Source: Chloroflexota bacterium
GTDB taxonomy: Bacteria; Chloroflexota; UBA6077; FW602-bin22; CADDYW01
Direction of reading: 5' to 3'
Assembly: GCA_021324795.1 (NCBI GenBank)
Contig: JAJPIK010000030.1
Span: 124,001 to 188,000 of the forward strand
Length of the DNA: 64,000 nt
Shown here: one piece after another, positions 17,352-25,317 of the stretch
How the letters are laid out: each line of letters begins with the position of its first letter
Numbering within the stretch: position 1 is the first letter of the stretch
Notes under the pieces: model-generated
Database searches by the model: none
Told to the model about the DNA's origin: nothing
Seen by the model: the letters and a program-made list of their open reading frames with translations, nothing else
Program-made: the position numbers and the translations under genes

Positions 17352-18137
17352 GTGCTAATCGGCGCGATGAACCATCCCATGCGCGATGTCGCCGGAGAGA
17401 TTTGGAGCTTCCGTGAGTTGGGCTTCGACTTTCTCGACCTGACGCTCGAGCCACCTCGGGCGCATCCGGGGGCAATCGACGTGGGCGCGGTGTTGACCGC
17501 GCTCGCTGAGAGCGGCTTGAGTGCGGTAGGTCACACCGCCTGGTATCTCCCACTGGCGTCGCCCTTCCCGGGGATCCAGCAGGCCGCCTTTGATGAGCTC
17601 ACTCGCTGTTTCGACGTTTTCGCCCAGCTTGGGATCCACAAAGTCAACGTCCACCCGGATCAGCGCGTGGCGCTCCATCAACCGGAGGAGATCATCGAGC
17701 GCAACGTTGAAGCACTCTGGCGGCTGAATGAGCGGGCGACCGAGCGGGGCATTCAGCTCATGCTTGAGAACGTGCCTGGGCTGTTCAATCGGGTTGACAT
17801 TCTCCGCCAGATCTTCAACTCGGTGCCCCGTCTTGCCTGGCACCTCGACGTTGGTCACGCCAATCTCGGCTCGCCGAGCAACATGGCCGAGTCCATGCTT
17901 CAAGCCCTGGACGACCGCCTCGCCCACGTTCATTTCAGCGACAACAAAGGCGGCGACGCCGACCTCCACCTTCCTCTGGGCGCCGGCACGATCGATTGGC
18001 CAACAATCGTCGCACTCCTCAGGCGATACAGCTATGACGGGACAATCACTCTGGAGGTTTTCTCTCCGGACCTCGACTACCTCGCGCTCAGCCGTCAAAA
18101 GCTCCGGCGGCTCTGGGACTCGCTGTCTCCGCTCTAA
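17352..18137 (+). CDS. sugar phosphate isomerase/epimerase-like TIM barrel
   Basis: This is a member of the xylose-isomerase-like / AP-endonuclease-2 superfamily. Metal-ligand motifs are visible: the Glu in IQLMLENVPG, Asp and His in AWHLDVGHANLG, His in LAHVHFSDNKGG and Glu in GTITLEVFSP. The DADLHLPLGAGTIDW segment is typical. The product is 261 aa. The GTG at 17352 is selected because AGAGGAG lies 7-8 bases upstream; a GTG at 17349 is almost as good. The substrate is unknown. Confidence 0.85.
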   Translation: MLIGAMNHPMRDVAGEIWSFRELGFDFLDLTLEPPRAHPGAIDVGAVLTALAESGLSAVGHTAWYLPLASPFPGIQQAAFDELTRCFDVFAQLGIHKVNVHPDQRVALHQPEEIIERNVEALWRLNERATERGIQLMLENVPGLFNRVDILRQIFNSVPRLAWHLDVGHANLGSPSNMAESMLQALDDRLAHVHFSDNKGGDADLHLPLGAGTIDWPTIVALLRRYSYDGTITLEVFSPDLDYLALSRQKLRRLWDSLSPL

Positions 18138-18184
18138 TAAAGAGATAAAGAGGCGGGGTAGAGACCCCAATCAGCCGAACTCTC

Positions 18185-18214
18185 TTGCGCTTCAAGCGAC
18201 TCGTCGCATATCAT
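18185..18214 (+). promoter_or_regulatory. possible promoter of the SH3/C39-like gene
   Basis: TTGCGC and TATCAT are spaced by 18 bases. The 5' side has a small GGGGT/ACCCC hairpin at about 18157-18170 that may end the upstream transcript, although no T-run follows. Confidence 0.35.
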
Positions 18215-18271
18215 GACGACTGGCACCGGGCCCATTCGCCGTGGTTGGCAATCCTGGCTGGAGGTTATTTC

Positions 18272-19261
18272 GTGAAATTGCTTGCCGTTCTCCGTGTGAG
18301 TTTCTTGGCCACTCTCATCACGCTTAGCACCTCGCTCGCATCGGGGGGAACGGCGACCGCCGCGGGACTATCGACCGGCGCGAGTGCAGTAGTGACCGCA
18401 GATTGGCTGAATCTGCGTGGTGGTCCCGGTTTGAATAATCCAGTGATCAGCGAGCTACCGTTGGGCCAAAACGTACAGCTTTTAGAAGGCCCGATCGATG
18501 GTAGTTGGTGGCGGATCTCCACGGGTTCGCTGATTGGTTACGTGTATGGGGATTATCTGGCCCCTGCCTCCGCTATTTCCACCACGACCTTCGACCTGGA
18601 CCTTTCCATCCCGTACCACAATCAGTTGACGTCGATCTGGTGTGACCCGGCCGACCTCGAATCGTGGGTCGAATACGACACAGGAAAGTCGCTTGGGCCA
18701 AGCTATGCTGCTCAGCAGCAATTCTGGAACTGGGAGCTCGCTCATAACGACGGTTTCACCGTCGACCAGTGGGATGCCTCGCCATTCGCGGTCGCCTCGG
18801 CAGCTCATCAGTGGATGCCCAACCACGGCTTCAACCACTTTATCTATAGTGATCCGATCGCGGCGACCAAGATGATGGCCTGGCTGCTCGCCAATCCGAA
18901 TTATCGCGAGCCGTCAGTCGCGACGATCTGGTGGGGCGATCACTACGTTCTGGTTCGAGGCGTTCGAGCGACCAGCGACCCTTATCTCGACTTTGCCAAC
19001 AGCAAGATTCTCGGCGTTTACGTGATGGACCCCAACGAAGGCCGACCGTCCTGGCTGGGCGTCGATCGTTATATTCCCATCGATGACTGGGTGACCAAAT
19101 ATCTCACCCCGGTCACCTACCTCACTCCTGGTGCGGGTGTCCCGGGCGATGTCTGGCAAGGAAAATACGTGACCATGCAGCGTGATTGGACCAATGACGG
19201 ACCGACGCCTCGGGGGCGGGTCAATGCCACGCCGGCGGACTATCTGGAGAGCAAATCGTAA
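18272..19261 (+). CDS. secreted SH3-domain, C39-like protein
   Basis: A signal peptide (about residues 1-32) is followed by a bacterial SH3 domain (VTADWLNLRGGPGLNNPVIS ... GYVYGDYLAP) and a papain-like fold similar to the C39_2 family. Candidate catalytic residues are Cys124 in TSIWCDPADLESWVEY and His224 in WWGDHYVLVRG; the third residue is not clear. The domain order suggests binding to the cell wall and cleavage of a peptide bond outside the cell. The GTG at 18272 has GGAGG upstream and gives 329 aa. The target is unknown. Confidence 0.78.
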   Translation: MKLLAVLRVSFLATLITLSTSLASGGTATAAGLSTGASAVVTADWLNLRGGPGLNNPVISELPLGQNVQLLEGPIDGSWWRISTGSLIGYVYGDYLAPASAISTTTFDLDLSIPYHNQLTSIWCDPADLESWVEYDTGKSLGPSYAAQQQFWNWELAHNDGFTVDQWDASPFAVASAAHQWMPNHGFNHFIYSDPIAATKMMAWLLANPNYREPSVATIWWGDHYVLVRGVRATSDPYLDFANSKILGVYVMDPNEGRPSWLGVDRYIPIDDWVTKYLTPVTYLTPGAGVPGDVWQGKYVTMQRDWTNDGPTPRGRVNATPADYLESKS

Positions 19262-19319
19262 ATTCGAGGGTTTTGGCTGCCGCCATCAGCAGTACCGGGC
19301 ATGAAGGGCTTGATGAAGC

Positions 19320-20036
19320 ATGAAGAGACTCGAGTCACTTTCGACCGTGCTTTTCGATCTCGATGGCACGCTGATCGACACTACCGATCTGATCTTTCAG
19401 TCCTATCAGCATGCTTACTCTCTGGAATTCGGCGAGCAGCTCGAACTGAAAGACCTCTACCTCGGCTACGGTCGGCCTTTAGATGAAGCGTTCGCGACAA
19501 TTCTCGAGCACCGAGGTATCACACGCGCTCCCGGCGACCAGCTCGCGCTGATCGAGCGGCTCACGATGCTCTACCGCGAATTCAACGTCGCCAACCACGA
19601 CGACCTCGCCCGCGAGTTTCCCGGTATGCGCGGCGTTATCGCCGAGCTACGCCAGCGCGGCTACCACCTGGGTGTTGTCACCTCGAAGTCGCGCGGTATT
19701 GCCGAGCGCAGTCTCCGCTTCATCCAGCTCGCCGATCAGTTCGAAGTGAGCGTCTCCATGGAAGATAGCGTGCGCCACAAGCCAGATCCCGAGCCGCTCT
19801 ACGTTGCCCTCACCCGTCTCGGCCAGCGCGACCGGCCTGCCACCGCGCTCTACGTCGGCGATAGCACGCACGATCTGATTGCTGGTCGCCGGGGTGGACT
19901 CCAAACCGGCGCGGCACTCTGGGGGCCATTCCCACTCGACAGCCTAGCTGCTGAGCGGCCAACCTACTTCCTCTCTTCACCCACCGAATTACTTGAGATC
20001 TGCCCGTCACCTGGCAGATCTAATGCTGGAAGCTGA
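19320..20036 (+). CDS. HAD-family phosphatase, PpaX/Gph-like
   Basis: The motifs FDLDGTLIDTTDLIFQSY (nucleophile Asp and cap start), VTSKSR (motif II), HKPDPEPLY (Lys) and YVGDSTHDLIAGRRGG (motif III/IV) place it with pyrophosphatase PpaX and phosphoglycolate phosphatase. The product is 238 aa. The C-terminus (SSPTELLEICPS) matches the family, so the gene really reaches 20036 and therefore overlaps the end of scpB on the other strand by 73 bases. Confidence 0.88.
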   Translation: MKRLESLSTVLFDLDGTLIDTTDLIFQSYQHAYSLEFGEQLELKDLYLGYGRPLDEAFATILEHRGITRAPGDQLALIERLTMLYREFNVANHDDLAREFPGMRGVIAELRQRGYHLGVVTSKSRGIAERSLRFIQLADQFEVSVSMEDSVRHKPDPEPLYVALTRLGQRDRPATALYVGDSTHDLIAGRRGGLQTGAALWGPFPLDSLAAERPTYFLSSPTELLEICPSPGRSNAGS

Positions 20037-20530
20037 CCAGTCGATTCGAGGCCGAAGCGCTGCAGGAACTCGACGGTGGTTCCATAGAGCACGGGCCGCC
20101 CCACCCCGGTCGCTCGCCCGACCTCTTGAATCAGTCCTTGCCCCAGCAGCGAATGGATCGCCCGGTCGCTGTTGACCCCGCGGACCTCTTCGATCTGGGC
20201 GCGGCTCACCGGCTGACGATAGGCGATGATCGCTAGTGTTTCCATCGCCGCCGCCGACAGCTTGCCAGTCGCTTGAATCCCGAGGAACCGCTCGACGACC
20301 GTGGCGTGCTCCGGCGCGCTCACCAGTTGGAAACCCTCAGCGCTTCGCTGGAGGCGGATGCCGCGCGCCTGAAGCTGCTCGCCGAGAGCGTCGAGGGCAG
20401 CGCTAAGCTCAGCGTCAGCGCAGCCAAGGGTCGAAAGCAATCGCTCGGCGGGGACCGGATCGGCAGCAACGAAGAGGATACTTTCGAGGATTGTCACCAA
20501 ATCGATTGACACAAGATCAGGAACACTCAC
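19964..20530 (-). CDS. scpB: segregation and condensation protein B
   Basis: ScpB is the winged-helix partner of ScpA in the SMC condensin. Conserved stretches are ILESILFVAADPVPAERL, LSAAAMETLAIIAYRQPVSR and IEEVRGVNSDRAIHSLLGQG, then GRPVLYGTTVEFLQRFGL. The GTG at 20530 overlaps the stop of pilM, and the 188-aa product then has the usual length; the open frame upstream of it belongs to pilM's other reading frame. scpA is not in the window. Its 3' end overlaps the converging phosphatase gene. Confidence 0.92.
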   Translation of the reverse strand: MSVPDLVSIDLVTILESILFVAADPVPAERLLSTLGCADAELSAALDALGEQLQARGIRLQRSAEGFQLVSAPEHATVVERFLGIQATGKLSAAAMETLAIIAYRQPVSRAQIEEVRGVNSDRAIHSLLGQGLIQEVGRATGVGRPVLYGTTVEFLQRFGLESTGQLPALDLPGDGQISSNSVGEERK

Positions 20531-21624
20531 GTCTGCTTGAGCGCCAATCCCAGATTTACCAGGTACTCGATCACCGGGAAGTCCGGTGGATGGGCGACTC
20601 CCGGTGAAAGCCGACCGATCGGATGGCGAGTCGCCGCGCGGATGCGCTCGGAGAGCGAGATACCACCGGACCAACTCCCGGTGAGAAATATCGGCGCGTC
20701 GGCATCCAACGGGCGATCGGGATTGGCATCATCATAATAGGTCAAGAGGCGCTCGGTTTCCTCGACGAGGCGATTCTGGGCCGTTTCTCGACCAATTGCC
20801 GTGCCGGACAGAGGGAGGCTACGCATGAGCACCGGCACGTTGTCGACAACGATGATCACATCCAGGCTGGTTTCTTCGAGATTCACGATGATCGCATCGG
20901 TTCTCCCGACCGCACGGGCAATCGCCAACGGCCGCAAATCCATCGCCAGCGGACGAATGTTCGCGGCATCGAGCGCCTCGAGGGTGGTCAGGACAACCGT
21001 CTTGGGGACGGCCAGAATGAAAACTCGGCGCCGCTTGATTCGGCCGGTGAGCCGCTGCCAGAAGATGTAGCTGTCGTCCGGCGATACCCCCAGACTGCGT
21101 TCAGCCTCGTCGTGAACTGCCTGGCGCAGTTCTTCGCCTTGAAGCTGAGGCAGATCGACGACCTTGAACGTCGCCTGGTGGGCTGGCAGCGACCAGATCA
21201 CCCGACGGCGCGACAAATTGAGCTGGTCGAAGGCCTCGTCGATCGCTCCGCCCAGCCCCACTGGATCGACAATTTGTCCGCCCCGGAAAAAGCTCTCGTC
21301 GACCGGCACACTCGCCCAGCCGTCGACGCGCTGGTTGCAGTAGGAAAGTGCTTGAAGCCGCACTCCTTCGATACTCGCCGCGACGAGCTGGCGAGCTAGC
21401 GCCCTATCAAGCCACGGCCGCCGCTGAAGCAAAGCAATCCGGGCACGCAAATCTACGAGCAGCGAGCCTGCGCTCGAGCCGGCCGATTTCGGCGACAGTG
21501 ATGGGTCGTCTGTTTCGTCGATCTCGTCGGTGCGGGCGCGTAACCGCCCAAACGCTTGACTTGATACCAGATCGCTGGTCCGTTGAAAAATTGTCCGGAC
21601 GTCCAGAAATCTACGCGCGTTCAT
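20527..21624 (-). CDS. pilM: type IV pilus assembly protein PilM
   Basis: PilM is an actin-like ATPase that binds the N-terminus of PilN at the inner face of the membrane. The 365-aa product begins with about 65 poorly conserved residues, then has a PilM core with RRRVIWSLPAHQATFKVVDL, ELRQAVHDEAERSLGVSPDD, and AIIVNLEETSLDVIIVVDN (phosphate-binding-like strand). The C-terminus has the family's FPVIEYLVNLGLALK. It is downstream of pilN and pilO, and the order N-O-M differs from the common M-N-O. Confidence 0.82.
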   Translation of the reverse strand: MNARRFLDVRTIFQRTSDLVSSQAFGRLRARTDEIDETDDPSLSPKSAGSSAGSLLVDLRARIALLQRRPWLDRALARQLVAASIEGVRLQALSYCNQRVDGWASVPVDESFFRGGQIVDPVGLGGAIDEAFDQLNLSRRRVIWSLPAHQATFKVVDLPQLQGEELRQAVHDEAERSLGVSPDDSYIFWQRLTGRIKRRRVFILAVPKTVVLTTLEALDAANIRPLAMDLRPLAIARAVGRTDAIIVNLEETSLDVIIVVDNVPVLMRSLPLSGTAIGRETAQNRLVEETERLLTYYDDANPDRPLDADAPIFLTGSWSGGISLSERIRAATRHPIGRLSPGVAHPPDFPVIEYLVNLGLALKQT

Positions 21625-21642
21625 CGGCTCCCGCGGATTTGC

Positions 21643-22158
21643 TTAGGACGACTGGGCGTAGGCGATCAACTCCATTTGGACCGTCCATCTCCCATTTACC
21701 AATTGCACCTGCATATTATCAAAGACTAGGCTTCGAACACCACCCTGTTCGACCCGGTCAAAAAAATTGAGCACCTGTGGCAAACTACCAGTGATTATCA
21801 GATTCACGGTGATCGTGCGGTAGGTATCATTGCCAATCTTCTCGGGTTGGCCGCTCACCGCTTGAAATGGGCTCGCCTGAACGCCACTCGCCGCGGCGCT
21901 ACTCAGGATTACACTCGCTAGGTCGAGGTTGGGCGGATCGGCCGGAAAGGCCGGGTTTCGCAAGAGAGGATCGTTGCCATTCGCCTCGGCAGCATTGATC
22001 TTGTTGATCGTTGACTGGAGGCTTGCCAAGCGCGCGTTCAGCTCGGCTTTCTGGCTCTGCTCGACGCTGTATTGATAGCCGACGATCGCACAAAAGACGA
22101 GCAGCGCCATGCTCGCACCGGCCAGGAACTTTTGGAAAGGCGTCAAGACAAGCGTCAT
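21643..22158 (-). CDS. PilO-like pilus assembly protein
   Basis: The product is 171 aa with one N-terminal membrane helix (FLAGASMALLVFCAIVGYQY), a short coiled coil (QSQKAELNARLASLQSTINK) and a C-terminal ferredoxin-like domain including RTITVNLIITGSLPQVLNFF and NMQVQLVNGRWTVQMELIAY. This order and the PilN/PilM neighbours identify PilO. The start overlaps the pilN stop (ATGA type). PilN and PilO normally form a heterodimer that aligns the pilus machine across the envelope. Confidence 0.82.
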   Translation of the reverse strand: MTLVLTPFQKFLAGASMALLVFCAIVGYQYSVEQSQKAELNARLASLQSTINKINAAEANGNDPLLRNPAFPADPPNLDLASVILSSAAASGVQASPFQAVSGQPEKIGNDTYRTITVNLIITGSLPQVLNFFDRVEQGGVRSLVFDNMQVQLVNGRWTVQMELIAYAQSS

Positions 22159-24944
22159 GGGTAGCCCTTCCCGGAAGCTACTTCGACGATGATCGTAAAG
22201 TCAACCGGGCCAGTAATCGGCGCGCCCGCGTTTGTGCTTACCCCCTGTAGTGTCGTTTGCGGCGGCGGAGGTGGCGTTCCCACGAACGACGGCGACGGAT
22301 TCACAGCCGACGCCTGGCCGAGCGGATCCATCCGTGGTTGTGCAGGGCCATTAACCGGGACATGTGGCTCATTTACTTCTTCGAGGCCGGGACCACGACC
22401 AAGGCCGGCAGCAGCCGTAGGTCGCCCAGCCCCAATGGATGACTGTCGCTGTACTACGGCGGGCGCCTTCTGTGATGATGTCGGGGTAGGTGTCACCGTG
22501 GAGAAAGAATTGAGGTTGGTTGGCGCAAATACCTTAACTTCCCTAATTCCGTAGGAACCGTCTTCTCGCCCGTTCTTGTTGCTCATGCCCACCTGCACAA
22601 CGTTAGCACCCGGAGTAGGCGATACGACCGGGCAATCAATCCACACCCCGTTGGCAATCACCGCTGGTTGCGACGGTGGGGTGCAGGTCAGGGGTGATGT
22701 CCCCTGTAAGGTACCCAATCCGACTGTGTACACCTCGGACGATCCATTTTGGGTCGACCACACCAGGACCTTCACATCGTCTACGACATTCGCGTTGGAC
22801 CGGAAGGCCTGACTGTCCAAGGTGATCAACACAAACTGCGGATCTGGTGCGTTAGGCTGCGGTGCCCAGAAGGATGTGCTTGGATCATTTATTACAGCAC
22901 ATGGATTACCCGGTGGCAGATTGCTAGACTGGCAGTTCGCGCTAGTCAAGGCAAGCGGTGTGCTCTGTGTCGTCCAGTACATGAGCGAAGAGTAAGGGGC
23001 CACGTTCTGATCAGTGCCGAAGACGCCGGAGTTGTTCACCGGAGTGAGTGTAGCCGTGGAGGTCCAGGTTGGCGTAGACGTGGGTGGGAATGTGACGGTA
23101 GGTGAGACCGTGGCTGTCGGTGTCACTGTAAGAGTCGGCGTTGGCGTGCACGTTCCCGCCGAGCAGGGAGTAGCCGTCGGGGTAAAAGTGGGAGTTATCG
23201 TAGGCGTGGGCGTTGACACTGGCGTTGCGGTAAACGTCGGAAACCCGTTCGGTGGTGGCAGTGCCTGGAATATCTGCACCTCCCACCAGGCGACGTAACT
23301 GGGATCTACTAAAGTTCGGATCAGCACGCAGCGGACAGGCAGTTGATTAAACGCCAGTGACAGAACACTGCCGTTGTTGGTATACTGCTGCCAGGTGAAG
23401 TAAGCACCACCGTTCGAGGCCAAATTATTGGTGCAACCAGGGTCTGAATAGAGCCAGAGTTCGTGGACGGTGTTGCCAGCCGGATTCTGGTCGGGGAAGA
23501 GCTGAATCCCATTGATCAGGTCCTGACTATCGGGCAAACCGGCCCCCGCGCACGGCGACTTGCCATAGCTTCCACCATACAGCGACCACGACCAGATCAC
23601 CTGAGTGCCGTTGGTCGGCGCCACCTGGCTGTTCCACTCGGTCGACATATTGCCATCGATCGCCTGACTAGGATTGGTCGAGCCGGTGATGTCGACGCGC
23701 TGGCCATTCTGAACAAGATACGCCGAGGTGCAGCCGTAGCTGGCGATGTTCGCGCCCGGGGCGACCGGGGTGATCGTCGCCGTGGGGTCCGGCGTTGGCG
23801 TCCAGGTCGGAGTATAAAGACTCGGCGGGACGGTCGGAATGGGCCCAGTGAAAGTCTCAGCGAAAACGAGCTGGTAGCCCCAGGTACCCGGCGTGCCATC
23901 AGCGCCGGTATAGAGATCCTTCGCGGTCTGACTGCGACCGCCGATCACCTCGACCTGAAACTTGCCATGGTTAACGTTGAAGCTGAAGGTCCCATCGCCG
24001 GCGGTGGTCGTTTGAGCGGACCAAGCCGGCGAGCCCTCGCTATCGATCTCGATCGTCAATCCCGCCACTCCCTTCCCCTTCGCGTCGAGTACCTGGCCCT
24101 TAATATCCGAATTCGGGGCGTTCGGATTGGCAGCGGCAACCTGGACAACGCTGATCAAAGCGAAGTCGTAGGCCGGGGTCGAGGTCGGCTGGGGAGTGCC
24201 AGTTCTCGTCGGAGTCAGGGTAATCGTCGGGGGCGCAGTAGCCGTGGCGGTTAGTCGTGGCGACTCGGTGAACGTTGCCGTCGGCTGGGACGGTCTCGCG
24301 GTTTCGCTCGGGCGCACGGATGGCTGAGCTGCGGCAATTGCCGGAGCCGAAGTGGGACCACTGGGCGGCGTTGACTCACTGCGCACCGGCGTCGGCGGTG
24401 GGGTTGGCGTGATGAACGCGAGCGGCTCACGGGCCGGCTGAACCTGAATCGATGCGTTGACGAATAAGCCAGAATTCTTGAGCTGTTGCAGATAATTCGC
24501 TGCCGCTTCCTGGTTGATCGCCGAGCCATTGATCGTCACGCCAAAGCCAGCTTGACTCGCTGAGCGAACCAGCACCCCCGACGGAACGTCGGCGATGGTT
24601 TGGAAGACATCGCCCCAATTGATCTGGCGTTGTGCCAACACCTGGTAGTCGTCGCGCATCGCGCGGAGCTTGTCCTGGCGGGCCAGAGCAGCAGGGTCTC
24701 CAGTCGCGGTCTGGACGATTGCTTGCCCCTGGGCAACCCGCGCGCTCAATTGAGCGATCTCTAAGTTACTGTAGCTTCGGGCGTAGTAGAGAGCATAAAG
24801 CAGTAAGAGTGCACCAAGGGTGAAGAGAGAGAGTCCAACCGTGACAATCGGAAATGGCTTCCGACGATACTCCGCAGGAACTAAGTTGAGATCGACCAGT
24901 CGCGGACGCGGTCGATTTGCTGGCGACGACGCGCCGAGGAACAT
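22155..24944 (-). CDS. PilN-like protein with a very large extracellular insertion
   Basis: Residues 1-165 are a normal PilN: VDLNLVPAEYRRKP, one membrane helix (about 30-55), a coiled coil and the VTINGSAINQEAAANYLQQL fold. The chain continues for over 700 residues with a Pro/Thr linker, a carboxypeptidase-regulatory-like beta domain (about 280-370, VLDAKGKGVAGLTIEID), and two discoidin-like domains (about 400-560 with AIDGNMSTEWNSQ, and about 650-810 with VINDPSTSFW), each followed by more linker. It ends in PVDFTIIVEVASGKG, which looks like the last PilN strand, so the extra domains seem inserted inside the fold. Normal PilN is about 180-200 aa; this one is 929. Confidence 0.82.
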   Translation of the reverse strand: MFLGASSPANRPRPRLVDLNLVPAEYRRKPFPIVTVGLSLFTLGALLLLYALYYARSYSNLEIAQLSARVAQGQAIVQTATGDPAALARQDKLRAMRDDYQVLAQRQINWGDVFQTIADVPSGVLVRSASQAGFGVTINGSAINQEAAANYLQQLKNSGLFVNASIQVQPAREPLAFITPTPPPTPVRSESTPPSGPTSAPAIAAAQPSVRPSETARPSQPTATFTESPRLTATATAPPTITLTPTRTGTPQPTSTPAYDFALISVVQVAAANPNAPNSDIKGQVLDAKGKGVAGLTIEIDSEGSPAWSAQTTTAGDGTFSFNVNHGKFQVEVIGGRSQTAKDLYTGADGTPGTWGYQLVFAETFTGPIPTVPPSLYTPTWTPTPDPTATITPVAPGANIASYGCTSAYLVQNGQRVDITGSTNPSQAIDGNMSTEWNSQVAPTNGTQVIWSWSLYGGSYGKSPCAGAGLPDSQDLINGIQLFPDQNPAGNTVHELWLYSDPGCTNNLASNGGAYFTWQQYTNNGSVLSLAFNQLPVRCVLIRTLVDPSYVAWWEVQIFQALPPPNGFPTFTATPVSTPTPTITPTFTPTATPCSAGTCTPTPTLTVTPTATVSPTVTFPPTSTPTWTSTATLTPVNNSGVFGTDQNVAPYSSLMYWTTQSTPLALTSANCQSSNLPPGNPCAVINDPSTSFWAPQPNAPDPQFVLITLDSQAFRSNANVVDDVKVLVWSTQNGSSEVYTVGLGTLQGTSPLTCTPPSQPAVIANGVWIDCPVVSPTPGANVVQVGMSNKNGREDGSYGIREVKVFAPTNLNSFSTVTPTPTSSQKAPAVVQRQSSIGAGRPTAAAGLGRGPGLEEVNEPHVPVNGPAQPRMDPLGQASAVNPSPSFVGTPPPPPQTTLQGVSTNAGAPITGPVDFTIIVEVASGKGYP

Positions 24945-24958
24945 CGAATTGCTTCGTC

Positions 24959-25084
24959 TTACACTGCGTTAGTTGCTTGACGGTGTTCCCGGAAACGATG
25001 ACAGAATCTGCACCAGAACAACCGGATCTTGGACCACTCCGGATTGATTGGCCGCATCTCCTGCCCGCAACAATCGCACTTCAC
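24959..25084 (-). CDS. possible 41-aa zinc-finger protein at the head of the pil operon
   Basis: A short frame begins with GTG at 25084 behind GAGGTGG and stops at 24959, 14 bases before pilN. It encodes Cys pairs in MKCDCCGQEM and LFWCRFCHRF, about 20 residues apart, the spacing of a small zinc ribbon. The C-terminus is basic. It lies downstream of the promoter at 25175-25203 and would be the first gene in the pil transcript. The start codon and the reality of the protein are inferred. Confidence 0.4.
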   Translation of the reverse strand: MKCDCCGQEMRPINPEWSKIRLFWCRFCHRFREHRQATNAV

Positions 25085-25174
25085 TCCCCACCTCACACGT
25101 TTCAGCGAGATTCCCGATCGCCAGTTGGCGTAGCCATGGCCGCCAGCCCCGGCTCGTTGCCGCCAGCAGGCCCC

Positions 25175-25203
25175 ACTGTATCAGCCTGTCATAACCTCGT
25201 CAA
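25175..25203 (-). promoter_or_regulatory. promoter of the pilN-pilO-pilM-scpB operon
   Basis: On the minus strand TTGACG (25203-25198) and TACAGT (25180-25175) are 17 bases apart. The gap between gltB and pilN otherwise holds the small zinc-finger frame and about 110 bases after the gltB stop in which I see no clear terminator. Confidence 0.6.
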
Positions 25204-25317
25204 CGCCTTTTGACCGAAAACGTATAAGAAAGGTAACAAAACCGTAAACATTGCGTTGCGGCTACCAAGCCGTAAGACAAACACGAGTGCGCGCGGTTCA
25301 CCACGAACCGATCTCTC

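Noticed and set aside
23463..24254. Plus-strand frame inside the PilN-like gene
   Set aside because: It arises from the repetitive Pro/Thr codons of the other strand and shows no recognisable protein.
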